Below, piece by piece: positions 17,259 to 24,987 of a stretch of DNA of 64,000 nucleotides; positions within the stretch are counted from its first letter, which is position 1, and every line of letters begins with the position of its first letter. Under the pieces are notes generated by a model, which saw only the letters and a list, made by a program, of their open reading frames with translations, was not told where the DNA came from and did not search any database. The stretch comes from an uncultured Arachnia sp. Lineage in GTDB: Bacteria > Actinomycetota > Actinomycetes > Propionibacteriales > Propionibacteriaceae. Location: the NCBI GenBank assembly GCA_947493995.1, contig CANLTJ010000002.1:310001-374000 (forward strand), given 5' to 3'. The translations under genes were made by a program, and so were the position numbers.

Positions 17259-17579
17259 CTATCTGGCAAGCCGCCGAATGGCCTGCATTGCCTCATGAAG
17301 CTTTTCCTCTGCCACTTCTCCACCCTCGCGAGCCGCATTCGCGACACAGTGCTCCAGGTGGTCCTCCAGCAACCCCAACGAGACTGCTTTGAGAGCGCTG
17401 GTCACTGCTGAGATCTGGGTGAGAACATCGATGCAGTACACGTCCTCCTCCACCATGCGGGCGATTCCCCGGGCCTGACCCTCAATGAGTCGCAGCCGCC
17501 GCAGATAGGCCTGCTTCTCCGGTGTGTAGCCGTGCTGAACCGCCCCGCCTGCCGCCCGAGTGGATACTTCGCGTTCCAT
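17259..17579 (-). CDS. csoR: CsoR-family copper-sensing repressor
   Basis: Four-helix DUF156 repressor, 106 aa, that leaves its operator when Cu(I) binds. The copper ligands Cys49, His74 and Cys78 keep the family spacing (25 and 4 residues). LRRLRLIEGQARGIARMVEED is the typical N-terminal helix region. Start ATG with GGAGGG upstream. It heads csoR-copZ-copA and its own promoter carries a CsoR-type operator, so autoregulation is very likely. The first 17 residues are an unstructured extension. Confidence 0.95.
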   Translation of the reverse strand: MEREVSTRAAGGAVQHGYTPEKQAYLRRLRLIEGQARGIARMVEEDVYCIDVLTQISAVTSALKAVSLGLLEDHLEHCVANAAREGGEVAEEKLHEAMQAIRRLAR

Positions 17580-17596
17580 GTGCCCTCCAGGCTCGA

Positions 17597-17625
17597 ACTA
17601 TACCCCCTGGGGGTACGGTCAGCAA
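17597..17625 (-). promoter_or_regulatory. csoR promoter and CsoR operator
   Basis: On the minus strand: -35 TTGCTG (17620-17625), 17-bp spacer, -10 TATAGT (17597-17602). The spacer holds TACCCCCTGGGGGTA (17601-17615), a G/C-tract palindrome typical of CsoR operators. A bound repressor would block RNA polymerase directly. Confidence 0.88.
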
Positions 17626-17641
17626 GTCTTGCCTGCCACGG

Positions 17642-18049
17642 TTGTCCACACTCCTGCCCGCGAATCTGTGGACATCGCTGTAGACAAAGGGCGATTGCCC
17701 ACCCGATACACATGAGGCCGTCCACGGCGCACTACACCATGCGGGGTTTCGGGGCATCCACGGGGTCCATCGCAGATGGGCGCCATCGCATCTACCGTTG
17801 TCAGGCGCGCATACAGTCACCGCGCGGCGATGCAGGCGGCCCGCATTGCGGGACTTTTCTGGGCGCGACCTCCACCGGGCGGACCCGCTGCCAGCGATGT
17901 GGACAACACGATCCACAGGAGGTTCCACTATGGAAACTTCCTGAAAAATCCGACCGAAAAGACGACAAAAAAGTTTCGCGTGGACTCTTCCACAGGCGAC
18001 AAGGCACGCCGCCCCAACTCTCCACACCCTCTCCACAGGGTGCTCCACA
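17642..18049. other. DnaA-box cluster with AT-rich segment upstream of dnaB
   Basis: Two perfect actinobacterial DnaA boxes TTGTCCACA lie at 17642-17650 (+) and 17898-17906 (-). Near matches are TGTGGACAT (17667, - strand), TGTAGACAA (17679, - strand), TCTTCCACA (17986), CTCTCCACA (18018 and 18029) and TGCTCCACA (18041). An A-rich stretch lies at 17933-17975. No gene is supported in this 573-bp spacer. It could be an origin-like or DnaA-titrating region, or a DnaA-controlled dnaB promoter. Confidence 0.6.
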
Positions 18050-18152
18050 GACGGGAGGCAGAGGCCGCCCACCGGGCGAAAAAGTGTCAGTCCCGAGGGG
18101 CTAACCTAGCGATGCTCCACTTGGTGAGGGTGGAGGAGTGAGAGGGGGTCAC

Positions 18153-19514
18153 ATGGCTGTCGACATGTACATGTCCGAGGCAAGCGTCAACGAACTCGAC
18201 CGCACGCCACCACAGGATCTGGCCGCTGAGCAGAGTGTGCTGGGCGCCATGATGATGAGTAAGGACGCCATCTCCGACGTCGTTGAAACCCTGCGGGGCG
18301 GGGACTTCTACCGCCCCAACCACGAGACCATCTTCAACGCCATCATCATGCTCTACGGCCGAGGCGAGCCGGCAGACCCCATCACCGTGGCTGGTGAACT
18401 CGGCAAGTCCGGGGAACTCGGCAAGGTGGGCGGCGCCGTCTACCTGCACGACCTCCTGGCCAGCGTCTCCATCGCAGCCAACGCCATCTACTACGCGGAA
18501 CTGGTGCGCGAGAAGGCCGTCCTGCGTCGTCTCGTCAACGCCTCCATCCGCATCGCCCAGCTCGGCTACATGGGCCAGGGCGAGGTGGACAAGATCGTCG
18601 ACGAGGCCCAACAGACTCTCTATGAGGTCACCGAGAACAAGTCGTCGGAGGATTACAAGTCGCTGGCGGAACTCATCCAGCCCACCTGGGACGAGATGGA
18701 GGCCATCAACAGCTCCGGAGATGCGATCTCCGGGGTCCCCACCGGCTTTGTGGAGCTCGACAAGATCACCAATGGTCTCCACCCCGGGCAGATGATCATC
18801 GTGGCTGCACGGCCCGGCGTGGGCAAGAGCACGTTCGCCCTCGACATCTGCCGCTCCGCCGCACTCCACCACGACCTCTGCACCGCTTTTTTCTCCTTGG
18901 AGATGAGTCGCACGGAAATCGTGATGAAGGTGTTGAGCGCCGAGGCCTCGATCAACCTGGGCAAGATCCGCGGCGGCAAGATGGACGAATCGGACTGGCA
19001 GCGGATCACGGACAAGTCCGTGATGATGGAGAACAAGCCGCTGTTCATCGACGACTCCCCCAACCTCACGATGATGGAGATCCGGGCCAAGGCGCGCCGT
19101 CTCAAACAGCGCCACGACCTGCAGCTCATCGCCATTGACTACATCCAGCTGATGAGTTCCGGCAAGAAAGTGGAGTCGCGCCAGCTCGAAGTATCGGAGT
19201 TCTCGCGCCAGATCAAGCTCCTGGCCAAGGAGCTCGAGATTCCCGTGATTGCGCTCAGTCAGCTCAGCCGCAACACTGAGCAGCGCAAGGACGGCGTGCC
19301 GCAACTCTCTGATCTGCGTGAATCCGGCTCTCTTGAGCAGGACGCCGACATCGTCGTCATGATTCACCGTCCGGAGATGTACACACAAAACCCCACCGAC
19401 GAGGAGCGTGGGCTCGCGGCCTTCCACATCCCCAAGCACCGCAACGGCGAGACAGGTAAGTTGGACGCCCTGTTCCAGGGCCACTACAGCCGCTTCACCA
19501 ACCCACCCTTCTAA
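18153..19514 (+). CDS. dnaB: Replicative DNA helicase DnaB
   Basis: Hexameric 5'-3' helicase of the replication fork. Seen: N-terminal domain PQDLAAEQSVLGAMM, linker helix, and a RecA-like core with Walker A ARPGVGKSTFA, Walker B LIAIDYIQLM, QLSR and RESGSLEQDADIV, ending AKHRNG-type PKHRNGETG and the arginine finger region. 453 aa without intein. Start at ATG 18153 because GAGGGGG lies just upstream; a GTG 15 nt earlier is in frame. rpsF/ssb/rplI are not next to it, as they are in many actinobacteria. It follows a DnaA-box-rich spacer. Confidence 0.96.
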   Translation: MAVDMYMSEASVNELDRTPPQDLAAEQSVLGAMMMSKDAISDVVETLRGGDFYRPNHETIFNAIIMLYGRGEPADPITVAGELGKSGELGKVGGAVYLHDLLASVSIAANAIYYAELVREKAVLRRLVNASIRIAQLGYMGQGEVDKIVDEAQQTLYEVTENKSSEDYKSLAELIQPTWDEMEAINSSGDAISGVPTGFVELDKITNGLHPGQMIIVAARPGVGKSTFALDICRSAALHHDLCTAFFSLEMSRTEIVMKVLSAEASINLGKIRGGKMDESDWQRITDKSVMMENKPLFIDDSPNLTMMEIRAKARRLKQRHDLQLIAIDYIQLMSSGKKVESRQLEVSEFSRQIKLLAKELEIPVIALSQLSRNTEQRKDGVPQLSDLRESGSLEQDADIVVMIHRPEMYTQNPTDEERGLAAFHIPKHRNGETGKLDALFQGHYSRFTNPPF

Positions 19515-19671
19515 AGCCTCTCGCACGACGATCTGACTTGCTCACCCCTGCCGACAGCGGCGGTGACTGGGAGAGAGAACGATGGCGGAAGGTTCCAGCT
19601 CAAGCAGCCTTTCCGGGCGCCATCGTGCAGCCGCATGTCAGGATGCTAACTACCTGTCAGCAAGCGGAAGT

Positions 19672-19710
19672 GCCTCAGGGCCACTCCACGATGTGGAGCG
19701 GCCCTGAGGC
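19672..19710. terminator. Long hairpin terminator after dnaB
   Basis: GCCTCAGGGCC-A-CTCCAC, loop GAT, GTGGAG-C-GGCCCTGAGGC: a near-perfect 18-bp stem between converging dnaB and the DUF3618 operon. There is no T-run. The rest of the 241-bp gap (19515-19671) shows no recognisable feature. Confidence 0.75.
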
Positions 19711-19755
19711 TATCGGGCATGCAGATCAGCGCGTGAGGCTGTGTCCGTCCGTGCT

Positions 19756-20463
19756 TCAGGTGGACTTCTGGTCCTTGGCGGTCTGCTGCGCGTCCTGCTT
19801 GGACTTCTCCGCCGCATGCTGCGCATCGCCCTTGACGTTGTCGGCCGAGGACTTGGCCTCGCCCGTCACGTCGTCCTTGGCCTGCGATGCGTCCTGCTTG
19901 ACGTTCTCACCAGCGTCCTGCGCCTTGTCCTTCACGGAGCCGACGGCGTCCTGCACCACTGGCTGCATGTTGTCCTTGGCTTCATTGGCCACCTGCTTCG
20001 CCTGGTCAACGAGCGGCTCCGAGGCGTCCTTGAGCTGCTGGGCCACCTCGCTCTCCTTCTCGCTGGCCGGAATGAGACCACCGATGAGGGCGCCGACGCC
20101 CATGGCGATGAGGCCCGCGGCAATCGGGTTGCCCCGGGTCTGGGACTTCACCTGACGAGGGGCGTCAGAGACGGCGTCGCGCGCGTCCGACATCCTCTCC
20201 GAGGCATTACCTCCGCTGTCGCCCATGCGGGACCTCGCGTCGTCCACGCGAGCTTTCGCGTCACCGACCATACCGTCGTCGTAGGGATCGTCGGGGGAGC
20301 CGAAGACCTTCTCCTTCAGGCTGGAGGCCTTGCCCTTCACCTTGTCCACCTGACCCTTGGCGATGTTGCTGGGACTGGTGCTGTCACCGAGCGCGTTCAC
20401 GTTCTCGCTCAGTTCTGCGCGCGTCCGCTCAATGTCGCGACGAATCTCATCTGGATTGCTCAT
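19756..20463 (-). CDS. DUF3618-domain membrane-associated protein
   Basis: 235-aa protein, last gene of a three-gene operon. Seen: N-terminal SNPDEIRRDIERTRAELSENV (DUF3618 signature), one central hydrophobic segment NPIAAGLIAMGVGALIGGLIP, and a long C-terminal region of alternating charged residues and alanine (VKDKAQDAGENVKQDASQAK), resembling LEA or apolipoprotein-like amphipathic helices. Start at ATG 20463 with GAGGAG upstream; it overlaps the previous stop by 4 bp. Function unknown; probably envelope or membrane stress. Confidence 0.85.
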   Translation of the reverse strand: MSNPDEIRRDIERTRAELSENVNALGDSTSPSNIAKGQVDKVKGKASSLKEKVFGSPDDPYDDGMVGDAKARVDDARSRMGDSGGNASERMSDARDAVSDAPRQVKSQTRGNPIAAGLIAMGVGALIGGLIPASEKESEVAQQLKDASEPLVDQAKQVANEAKDNMQPVVQDAVGSVKDKAQDAGENVKQDASQAKDDVTGEAKSSADNVKGDAQHAAEKSKQDAQQTAKDQKST

Positions 20464-20948
20464 CGGTTCTCCTCCTCGTTGCCCTTCGCGGCATTCGGGA
20501 TCTTCTTGACGGTTTCCTGTGTCTTGGGGAGCCCCTTGACCTTGTCCAGGGCGCTCTTGCCGACGGCGGCGAGGATTCCGGCCACCACCAGCCAGATGAC
20601 TGTCACGATCAGGCCGCTCCAGCCAAGTGCCGGGTCTGCGCTGCTGCCGATCAGAATGGCGAAGAGCCACCACAACAGGAGCGTGAGGGCGAAGAGCGCC
20701 ATGAACGCAGCGATGCCAGCGCCGACGAGCATGCCGACGCCCTTTCCGGCACGGGATGCGGCCTGCTTCGCCTCGGCCTTCGCAAGCTCCACTTCCTGCT
20801 TCACAAGAGTTGAGGCGTTGTCCATCACCTCGGAGATGATGTCTCCCAGCGAACGGTCCTCCTGCTTGTAGCGCTGGTAGCTCTCATCGACGTCCTCGGG
20901 AGCCACACCGTGCGCTCCCGAACTGTGTTCCGGATACTGCGCTGTCAT
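20460..20948 (-). CDS. Phage-holin-like family membrane protein (actinobacterial Holin-X type)
   Basis: 162 aa. Seen: SLGDIISEVMDNASTLVKQEVELAKAEAK, an amphipathic helix, then two membrane segments (about 73-97 and 107-129) and a basic tail. This matches the chromosomal holin-like family (Phage_holin_3_6) common in actinobacteria beside DUF3618 proteins; no other phage gene is near, so a lysis role is not implied. It overlaps the upstream gene by 1 bp and the downstream gene by 4 bp. Confidence 0.87.
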   Translation of the reverse strand: MTAQYPEHSSGAHGVAPEDVDESYQRYKQEDRSLGDIISEVMDNASTLVKQEVELAKAEAKQAASRAGKGVGMLVGAGIAAFMALFALTLLLWWLFAILIGSSADPALGWSGLIVTVIWLVVAGILAAVGKSALDKVKGLPKTQETVKKIPNAAKGNEEENR

Positions 20949-21814
20949 CAGAGGCCTCGAGTTCCGCCCTGAGGCGTCGGATCTCCGGGCAGGCCCACGC
21001 CGGGAGCACGCCCGACATCGGGTTCGGTGCCATAGCTCGGGGTGGTCGTTCCCACCGGGCGCTCGTAGCCCTCGTCGTCATAGCCAGCAGTGCGGGGCAT
21101 GGTTCCCGGCGCCGCACCACCCGTGATGGAGCGAGTTTCCTCCGGACGGTATCCGGAGCCCCTACTCAGCGACGACCTGTCGTCCTGATCATCCTGCTGA
21201 CCCTTGAGGCCCCGCACAACGCGAGCTCCCACGAAACCGACTCCTGCGGAGATGGCAAGGAACTGCCACGGATTACGGGCCGCATAGCGACGCACCGAGT
21301 CGAGAACGTCCGTTGGCTCGCTGCGCTCCAGCCAGTTGGCGGCGTTGTCGAAGACTTCCTGCGCCCGGTTGGCGAGATCCGTCACGGGGCCGGACTCCTC
21401 TGAGTTACGGGTCATGGACTGCAACTCGCTGCCGTAGGACCGTGCCATCTCAGCAAGCCGCTGCTGACCCGCTCCGGCCTGCGACCGCAGCTCGGAGACG
21501 CCCTCATCCAGCACACGACGACCCTGCCGGCCGGCCTCGTGCGCCACGTTGCCTGCTTCCTGCTGCGCCGTGTCAGCGACGCCGCTACCAGCCTTCTTGG
21601 CGGTGTCGGCAACATTCGAGGCTTCCTTCTTCGCCGTCCCCGAGACGTCCTTCGCTCGATCGCCAGCGTCCGAGGCCACGCGCTGCGCGGCCTCCTTCTT
21701 GGAATCATTGTTGCCTGAGGTCACGTTCCGGGCGTTGTCGCCCAGGACACGGTCCTGTTGGGGATTGTTGCTCGGCACCCCGCCGCCGGTTGGTGACTGG
21801 TCTGAATAGGCCAT
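20948..21814 (-). CDS. LEA-like repeat protein with one membrane segment
   Basis: 288-aa protein, first gene of the operon. Seen: repeats of the form DRAKDVSGTAKKEASNV, DTAKKAGSGVADTAQQEAGNV (residues about 45-95), like 11-mer group 3 LEA repeats. A single hydrophobic segment PWQFLAISAGVGFVGARVV lies near residue 200, followed by a disordered Gly/Pro/Asp-rich tail. Start at ATG 21814, preceded by GGAGGAG; a longer frame adds 13 residues. Likely a membrane-tethered protectant in desiccation or osmotic stress; function is inference. Confidence 0.82.
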   Translation of the reverse strand: MAYSDQSPTGGGVPSNNPQQDRVLGDNARNVTSGNNDSKKEAAQRVASDAGDRAKDVSGTAKKEASNVADTAKKAGSGVADTAQQEAGNVAHEAGRQGRRVLDEGVSELRSQAGAGQQRLAEMARSYGSELQSMTRNSEESGPVTDLANRAQEVFDNAANWLERSEPTDVLDSVRRYAARNPWQFLAISAGVGFVGARVVRGLKGQQDDQDDRSSLSRGSGYRPEETRSITGGAAPGTMPRTAGYDDEGYERPVGTTTPSYGTEPDVGRAPGVGLPGDPTPQGGTRGL

Positions 21815-22045
21815 TGTCTCCTCCAAATTCGTGTGGATGTCCATATTGAGCACAAAAGCTCACCCTCCAACCTATGAGCGGCCCGGGTCACACCGTGTCA
21901 CCCGAACGGGTGGACTACGGACGCGACGCGACGCGACAATGACGCGGGGCCTTGAAGCACGACGACCTGACATCGCTCGGCCACCATGGCCTGCATGATG
22001 CCGGGCTGGGCCCCTTCGTCATCCGTCGCGCAACCTCGGCGGCAG

Positions 22046-22051
22046 TAGTAT
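22046..22051 (+). promoter_or_regulatory. -10 hexamer TAGTAT of a leaderless gene
   Basis: TAGTAT is followed by 6 nt and GTG 22058, with no ribosome binding site. It would drive the three-gene unit to 24560. Confidence 0.5.
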
Positions 22052-22057
22052 CGTCCT

Positions 22058-22882
22058 GTGAGTGCTTCCATAACGGAAAGAGACATCAACGTGGACCGGC
22101 GCAGTGACCTTCTTCGACAGATCACGGTGACGGCAAGCGAGATCTTCTGCGTCATCGGCACATTGTTCGGTATCGGAGTGCTCGGAACCAGAGTGGCGGA
22201 GTCCTCTGGCGGGGCGCTCGCGGCCACCGCCACTCTGCTGTCCCCCGCGGGTCGTGCATTCTCCATCTGGTCTGTCATCTACGCCGGATTGTTCGCCTAC
22301 ACCATCTGGCAATGGCTGCCACGCAACAAGACCTCCCAGCGCCACCGTGCCGTCGGGTGGCTGGCCGCGGCTTCCATGGTGCTGAATGCCACATGGCTAC
22401 TTGTGACCCAGGTCGGCTGGATCTGGGTGAGCGTCCTGGTGATTCTGACGCTCGCCCTTGTGCTCGGCTTCCTCATAGCCGCCCTTCGGCGCCATCCGTC
22501 CAGCAGCATCGCTGACCGGATCATCACCGGCGGCACGTTCGGTCTCTACCTCGGCTGGGTGACGGCAGCCACCTGCGCCAACATCACCTCCGCGGCAGTC
22601 GATTCGGGGTGGGATTTCGGGCCCGCCGTCAATCAGGGCCTCGCAATCGTTGTCATCGTCGTGGCAGTTGGACTCGGCATCCTCTTCACACTGACCCTCG
22701 GACCCCGCGTCACCATCACCGCGGCCTTGTCCTGGGGGCTCCTGTGGATCGGAATCGGACGCCTCACGACAGGTCCTGAATCGGTGCCGGTTGCGATCGC
22801 TGCCTTCCTCGCGGTGGTGGTACTGCTCGGCTTCTGGCTCACCCGTGTGCTGAAGGTCCGTGGGAGCGCCGCTCCCGCATGA
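22058..22882 (+). CDS. TspO/MBR-related tryptophan-rich membrane protein
   Basis: 274-aa polytopic membrane protein. Seen: SPAGRAFSIWSVIYAGLFAYTIWQWLP, matching the TspO P-x-G-x-x-F-x-x-W-x-x-x-Y pattern, and tryptophans in VLNATWLLVTQVGWIWVS. About eight hydrophobic helices, longer than the five-helix TspO core, as in actinobacterial TspO-like proteins. TspO proteins bind porphyrins and are linked to stress; the ligand here is unknown. GTG start. It overlaps the next gene by 4 bp. Confidence 0.78.
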   Translation: MSASITERDINVDRRSDLLRQITVTASEIFCVIGTLFGIGVLGTRVAESSGGALAATATLLSPAGRAFSIWSVIYAGLFAYTIWQWLPRNKTSQRHRAVGWLAAASMVLNATWLLVTQVGWIWVSVLVILTLALVLGFLIAALRRHPSSSIADRIITGGTFGLYLGWVTAATCANITSAAVDSGWDFGPAVNQGLAIVVIVVAVGLGILFTLTLGPRVTITAALSWGLLWIGIGRLTTGPESVPVAIAAFLAVVVLLGFWLTRVLKVRGSAAPA

Positions 22883-23562
22883 GTGTTACCACCGAGGGTG
22901 TTGTCACCAAGTCGGGTGCCCGGAGGAACCGTGGCATTGCTGCGAGCACCGGGGTCACTGGCGCGGTGCTGCTCTACCTCGGTGTCCAGGCCGAACCCGG
23001 TGATGCCAGCTTCTACATCTTCACCATTGCACTCGCCGCCGTCTGGGTGGCGGGGTCCGTGCTGACCGCCCGCAGCCGCACTTTCGGAAGCATCAGGGAG
23101 GGTCGGCTCTGGCGCGACCTGGGACTGGGTGCCGTCGTCGGTCTGGGGCTCCTCGCGGTCTTCCTCGTTGGCGCAGGCGCGGTTGCACGCATCGATTTGC
23201 TGGCGGGTCCGGTGGAGGAATTACTGGAGCACGCGCGGTTCGGAGCGCTGCCCATTGTCACCCTCATCACTGTCATCAATGGCATCACAGAAGAAATCTT
23301 CTTCCGTGGTGCGCTCCACGAATCGCTGGGCGGCACGCGCACCCGTCGGCTCGTCGGCACCACCCTCATCTACACGATCGTGACGGCAGCTTCAGGTATC
23401 CCATTGCTGGCGCTCGCCGCAGCAAGCATGGGCCTGCTCGCTGAATGGCTCCGTCAACGAACCGGGGCACTTTTGGCCCCCGTCACCGCCCATCTGACCT
23501 GGTCAGTGGGCATGCTCTACCTACTGCAACCTGCACTCGATTTCTGGAAGGCTGTTTTATGA
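22879..23562 (+). CDS. CPBP-family intramembrane metalloprotease
   Basis: 227 aa. Seen: the EExxxR motif in NGITEEIFFRGALHE, and a later conserved His in APVTAHLTWS, both metal-ligand regions of CAAX/CPBP (Abi) proteases; about six membrane helices. Bacterial members process or protect against peptides, or have unknown substrates. It is translationally coupled on both sides (ATGA overlaps), so it probably works with the TspO-like protein and the SDR, an unusual trio. Confidence 0.88.
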   Translation: MSVTTEGVVTKSGARRNRGIAASTGVTGAVLLYLGVQAEPGDASFYIFTIALAAVWVAGSVLTARSRTFGSIREGRLWRDLGLGAVVGLGLLAVFLVGAGAVARIDLLAGPVEELLEHARFGALPIVTLITVINGITEEIFFRGALHESLGGTRTRRLVGTTLIYTIVTAASGIPLLALAAASMGLLAEWLRQRTGALLAPVTAHLTWSVGMLYLLQPALDFWKAVL

Positions 23563-24560
23563 CCACACGCACTGCACTCGTGACTGGCGCCACCGGCTAC
23601 GTCGGAGGCCTCGTCGTTGAGAAACTACTTGACGACGGCTGGAACGTCCGCACCCTGTCCCGAAGCCCGGAGAAACTCAAAGGCCATGCCTGGCACGACC
23701 AGGTGGAGGCCGTGGCGGGTGACGCGACGAACCCCGAGGATGTGGAACGTGCCATGGAGGGCGCCGACGTCGCATGGTATCTGTTGCACTCCATGGGTTC
23801 GGGCGAGGACTTCGCCAAACGCGACGCCCAGATGGCTGAAGTGTTCGCCAACGCAGCGAAAAAGCAAGGCGTTCAGCGGCTGATATACCTCAGCGGGCTG
23901 CATCCGGACGAGGAACTCTCCGAGCATCTCGCAAGCCGCGTCGAGGTCGGCGAGACCCTGATGGCCTCGGGGGTACCCACCGCTGTCCTTCAAGCTGCCG
24001 TCGTGTTGGGGGACGGCTCCATCTCCTTCACCATGCTGAAGCAGCTCGCGGAGCGTCTGCCCGCTGGCATCGCCCCCAAATGGATCAACAACCGCATCCA
24101 GCCCATCGCCGCGCGTGATGTCTTGTACTACTTGGTGGCCGCCGCAGACCTCCCCGCTGACGTGAACCGCACCTTCGACATCGGCGGTCCCGACGTCCTG
24201 ACCTACGCCGGAATGATGGACCGCTACGGTCAGGCACTCGGATTCCGTTCCGGCCCGATGTTCACCGCACCCGTGACCACGCCCGGCCTCGCGGCCCATT
24301 GGGTGGGACTGGTCACTGACATCGACACCCAAATGGCCAAACCACTTGTGGGGAGCCTGCTGCACGACACCGTCGTGCTGGAGCGCGACATCGACAACTA
24401 CATCCCACGCCCACCCGGCGGCCTGACGGGTTTCGACGACGCCGTCCGGGAAGCCGCCAAGGGTCTGCCCTCCAACACTTGGATCCGCTCCGCGTTCTAC
24501 ACCGCGGGCGCCGTCGGCCTCCTCGCAGCGAGTGTCCTCCTCAGGGGGCTGCGCCGCTGA
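23559..24560 (+). CDS. NAD(P)-binding SDR-family oxidoreductase
   Basis: 333 aa. Seen: Rossmann motif ALVTGATGYVGGLVVEKL, DVAWYLLHSMG, RLIYLSGL, NNRIQPIAARDVLYYLV and FDIGGPD. This is an atypical (extended) SDR of the kind often called NAD(P)H-binding protein or epimerase. A hydrophobic C-terminal helix (AVGLLAASVLLRGLRR) may anchor it to the membrane. Start at ATG 23559 overlapping the CPBP stop by 4 bp. Substrate unknown; it closes the operon. Confidence 0.86.
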   Translation: MTTRTALVTGATGYVGGLVVEKLLDDGWNVRTLSRSPEKLKGHAWHDQVEAVAGDATNPEDVERAMEGADVAWYLLHSMGSGEDFAKRDAQMAEVFANAAKKQGVQRLIYLSGLHPDEELSEHLASRVEVGETLMASGVPTAVLQAAVVLGDGSISFTMLKQLAERLPAGIAPKWINNRIQPIAARDVLYYLVAAADLPADVNRTFDIGGPDVLTYAGMMDRYGQALGFRSGPMFTAPVTTPGLAAHWVGLVTDIDTQMAKPLVGSLLHDTVVLERDIDNYIPRPPGGLTGFDDAVREAAKGLPSNTWIRSAFYTAGAVGLLAASVLLRGLRR

Positions 24561-24636
24561 CCCAAACTCCGAGGGCACGTCAGCGGCGTGGGCGTGCCCA
24601 TTCTCGGAGCTCATAGCAGGGAACGAGTTGGGCTTG

Positions 24637-24675
24637 GCACCGACCCGACACGCGGTATTCACTGCCCACCACGGC
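24637..24675 (-). repeat. Single array-A-like unit facing array B
   Basis: ACCGACCCGACACGCGGTATTCACTGCCCACC is close to one unit of array A (GACCCGACACGCCGC, CTCACTGTCCACC) and lies 27 bp before array B, which carries the core in the opposite orientation. Confidence 0.65.
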
Positions 24676-24701
24676 ATATATGACCTCAGGGCCCAGTCGA
24701 T

Positions 24702-24947
24702 GAGGCGTGTCCGGTCAGGGCGTGTCCCGGCGAGCACTCGACGCGGCGTGTCCGGTCAGGGCGTGTCCCGGCGAGCACTCGACGCGGCGTGTCCGGTCAG
24801 GACGTGTCCCGGCGAGCACTCGACGCGGCGTGTCCGGTCAGGACGTGTCCCGGCGACCACCCGACGCGGCGTGTCCGGTCAGGACGTGTCCCGGCGACCA
24901 CCCGACGCGGCGTGTCCGGTCAGGACGTGTCCCGGCGACCACCTCTT
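24702..24947. repeat. Tandem repeat array B, six units of exactly 41 bp
   Basis: GCGTGTCCGGTCAGG starts at 24705, 24746, 24787, 24828, 24869 and 24910, each 41 bp apart. A unit is GACGCGGCGTGTCCGGTCAG plus GACGTGTCCCGGCGACCACCC; both halves carry a GTGTCC, so a 20/21-bp half-unit is visible. Units are almost identical, changing only G/A in the second half and AGCACT/ACCACC at the joint. It is the most regular array in the window and fills the 427-bp gap between the SDR gene and mshB. Confidence 0.95.
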
Positions 24948-24987
24948 GATGCCGGACCAGCGCGAGCGTTCCAACGCTGAAGCAGGG

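Noticed and set aside
18087..19526. 479-codon minus-strand open frame
   Set aside because: Antisense to dnaB, whose frame has the full RecA core; no recognisable domain in the antisense product.
19515..19671. tRNA or small RNA gene after dnaB
   Set aside because: No cloverleaf or conserved GTTCRANYC loop could be placed.
20460..20948. Prophage remnant because of a holin-like gene
   Set aside because: No integrase, lysin, capsid or att site is near; the family is common in actinobacterial chromosomes beside DUF3618 genes.
24702..24947. Possible CRISPR array
   Set aside because: The repeats touch each other at a fixed 41-bp period; there are no unique spacers and no cas genes in the window.
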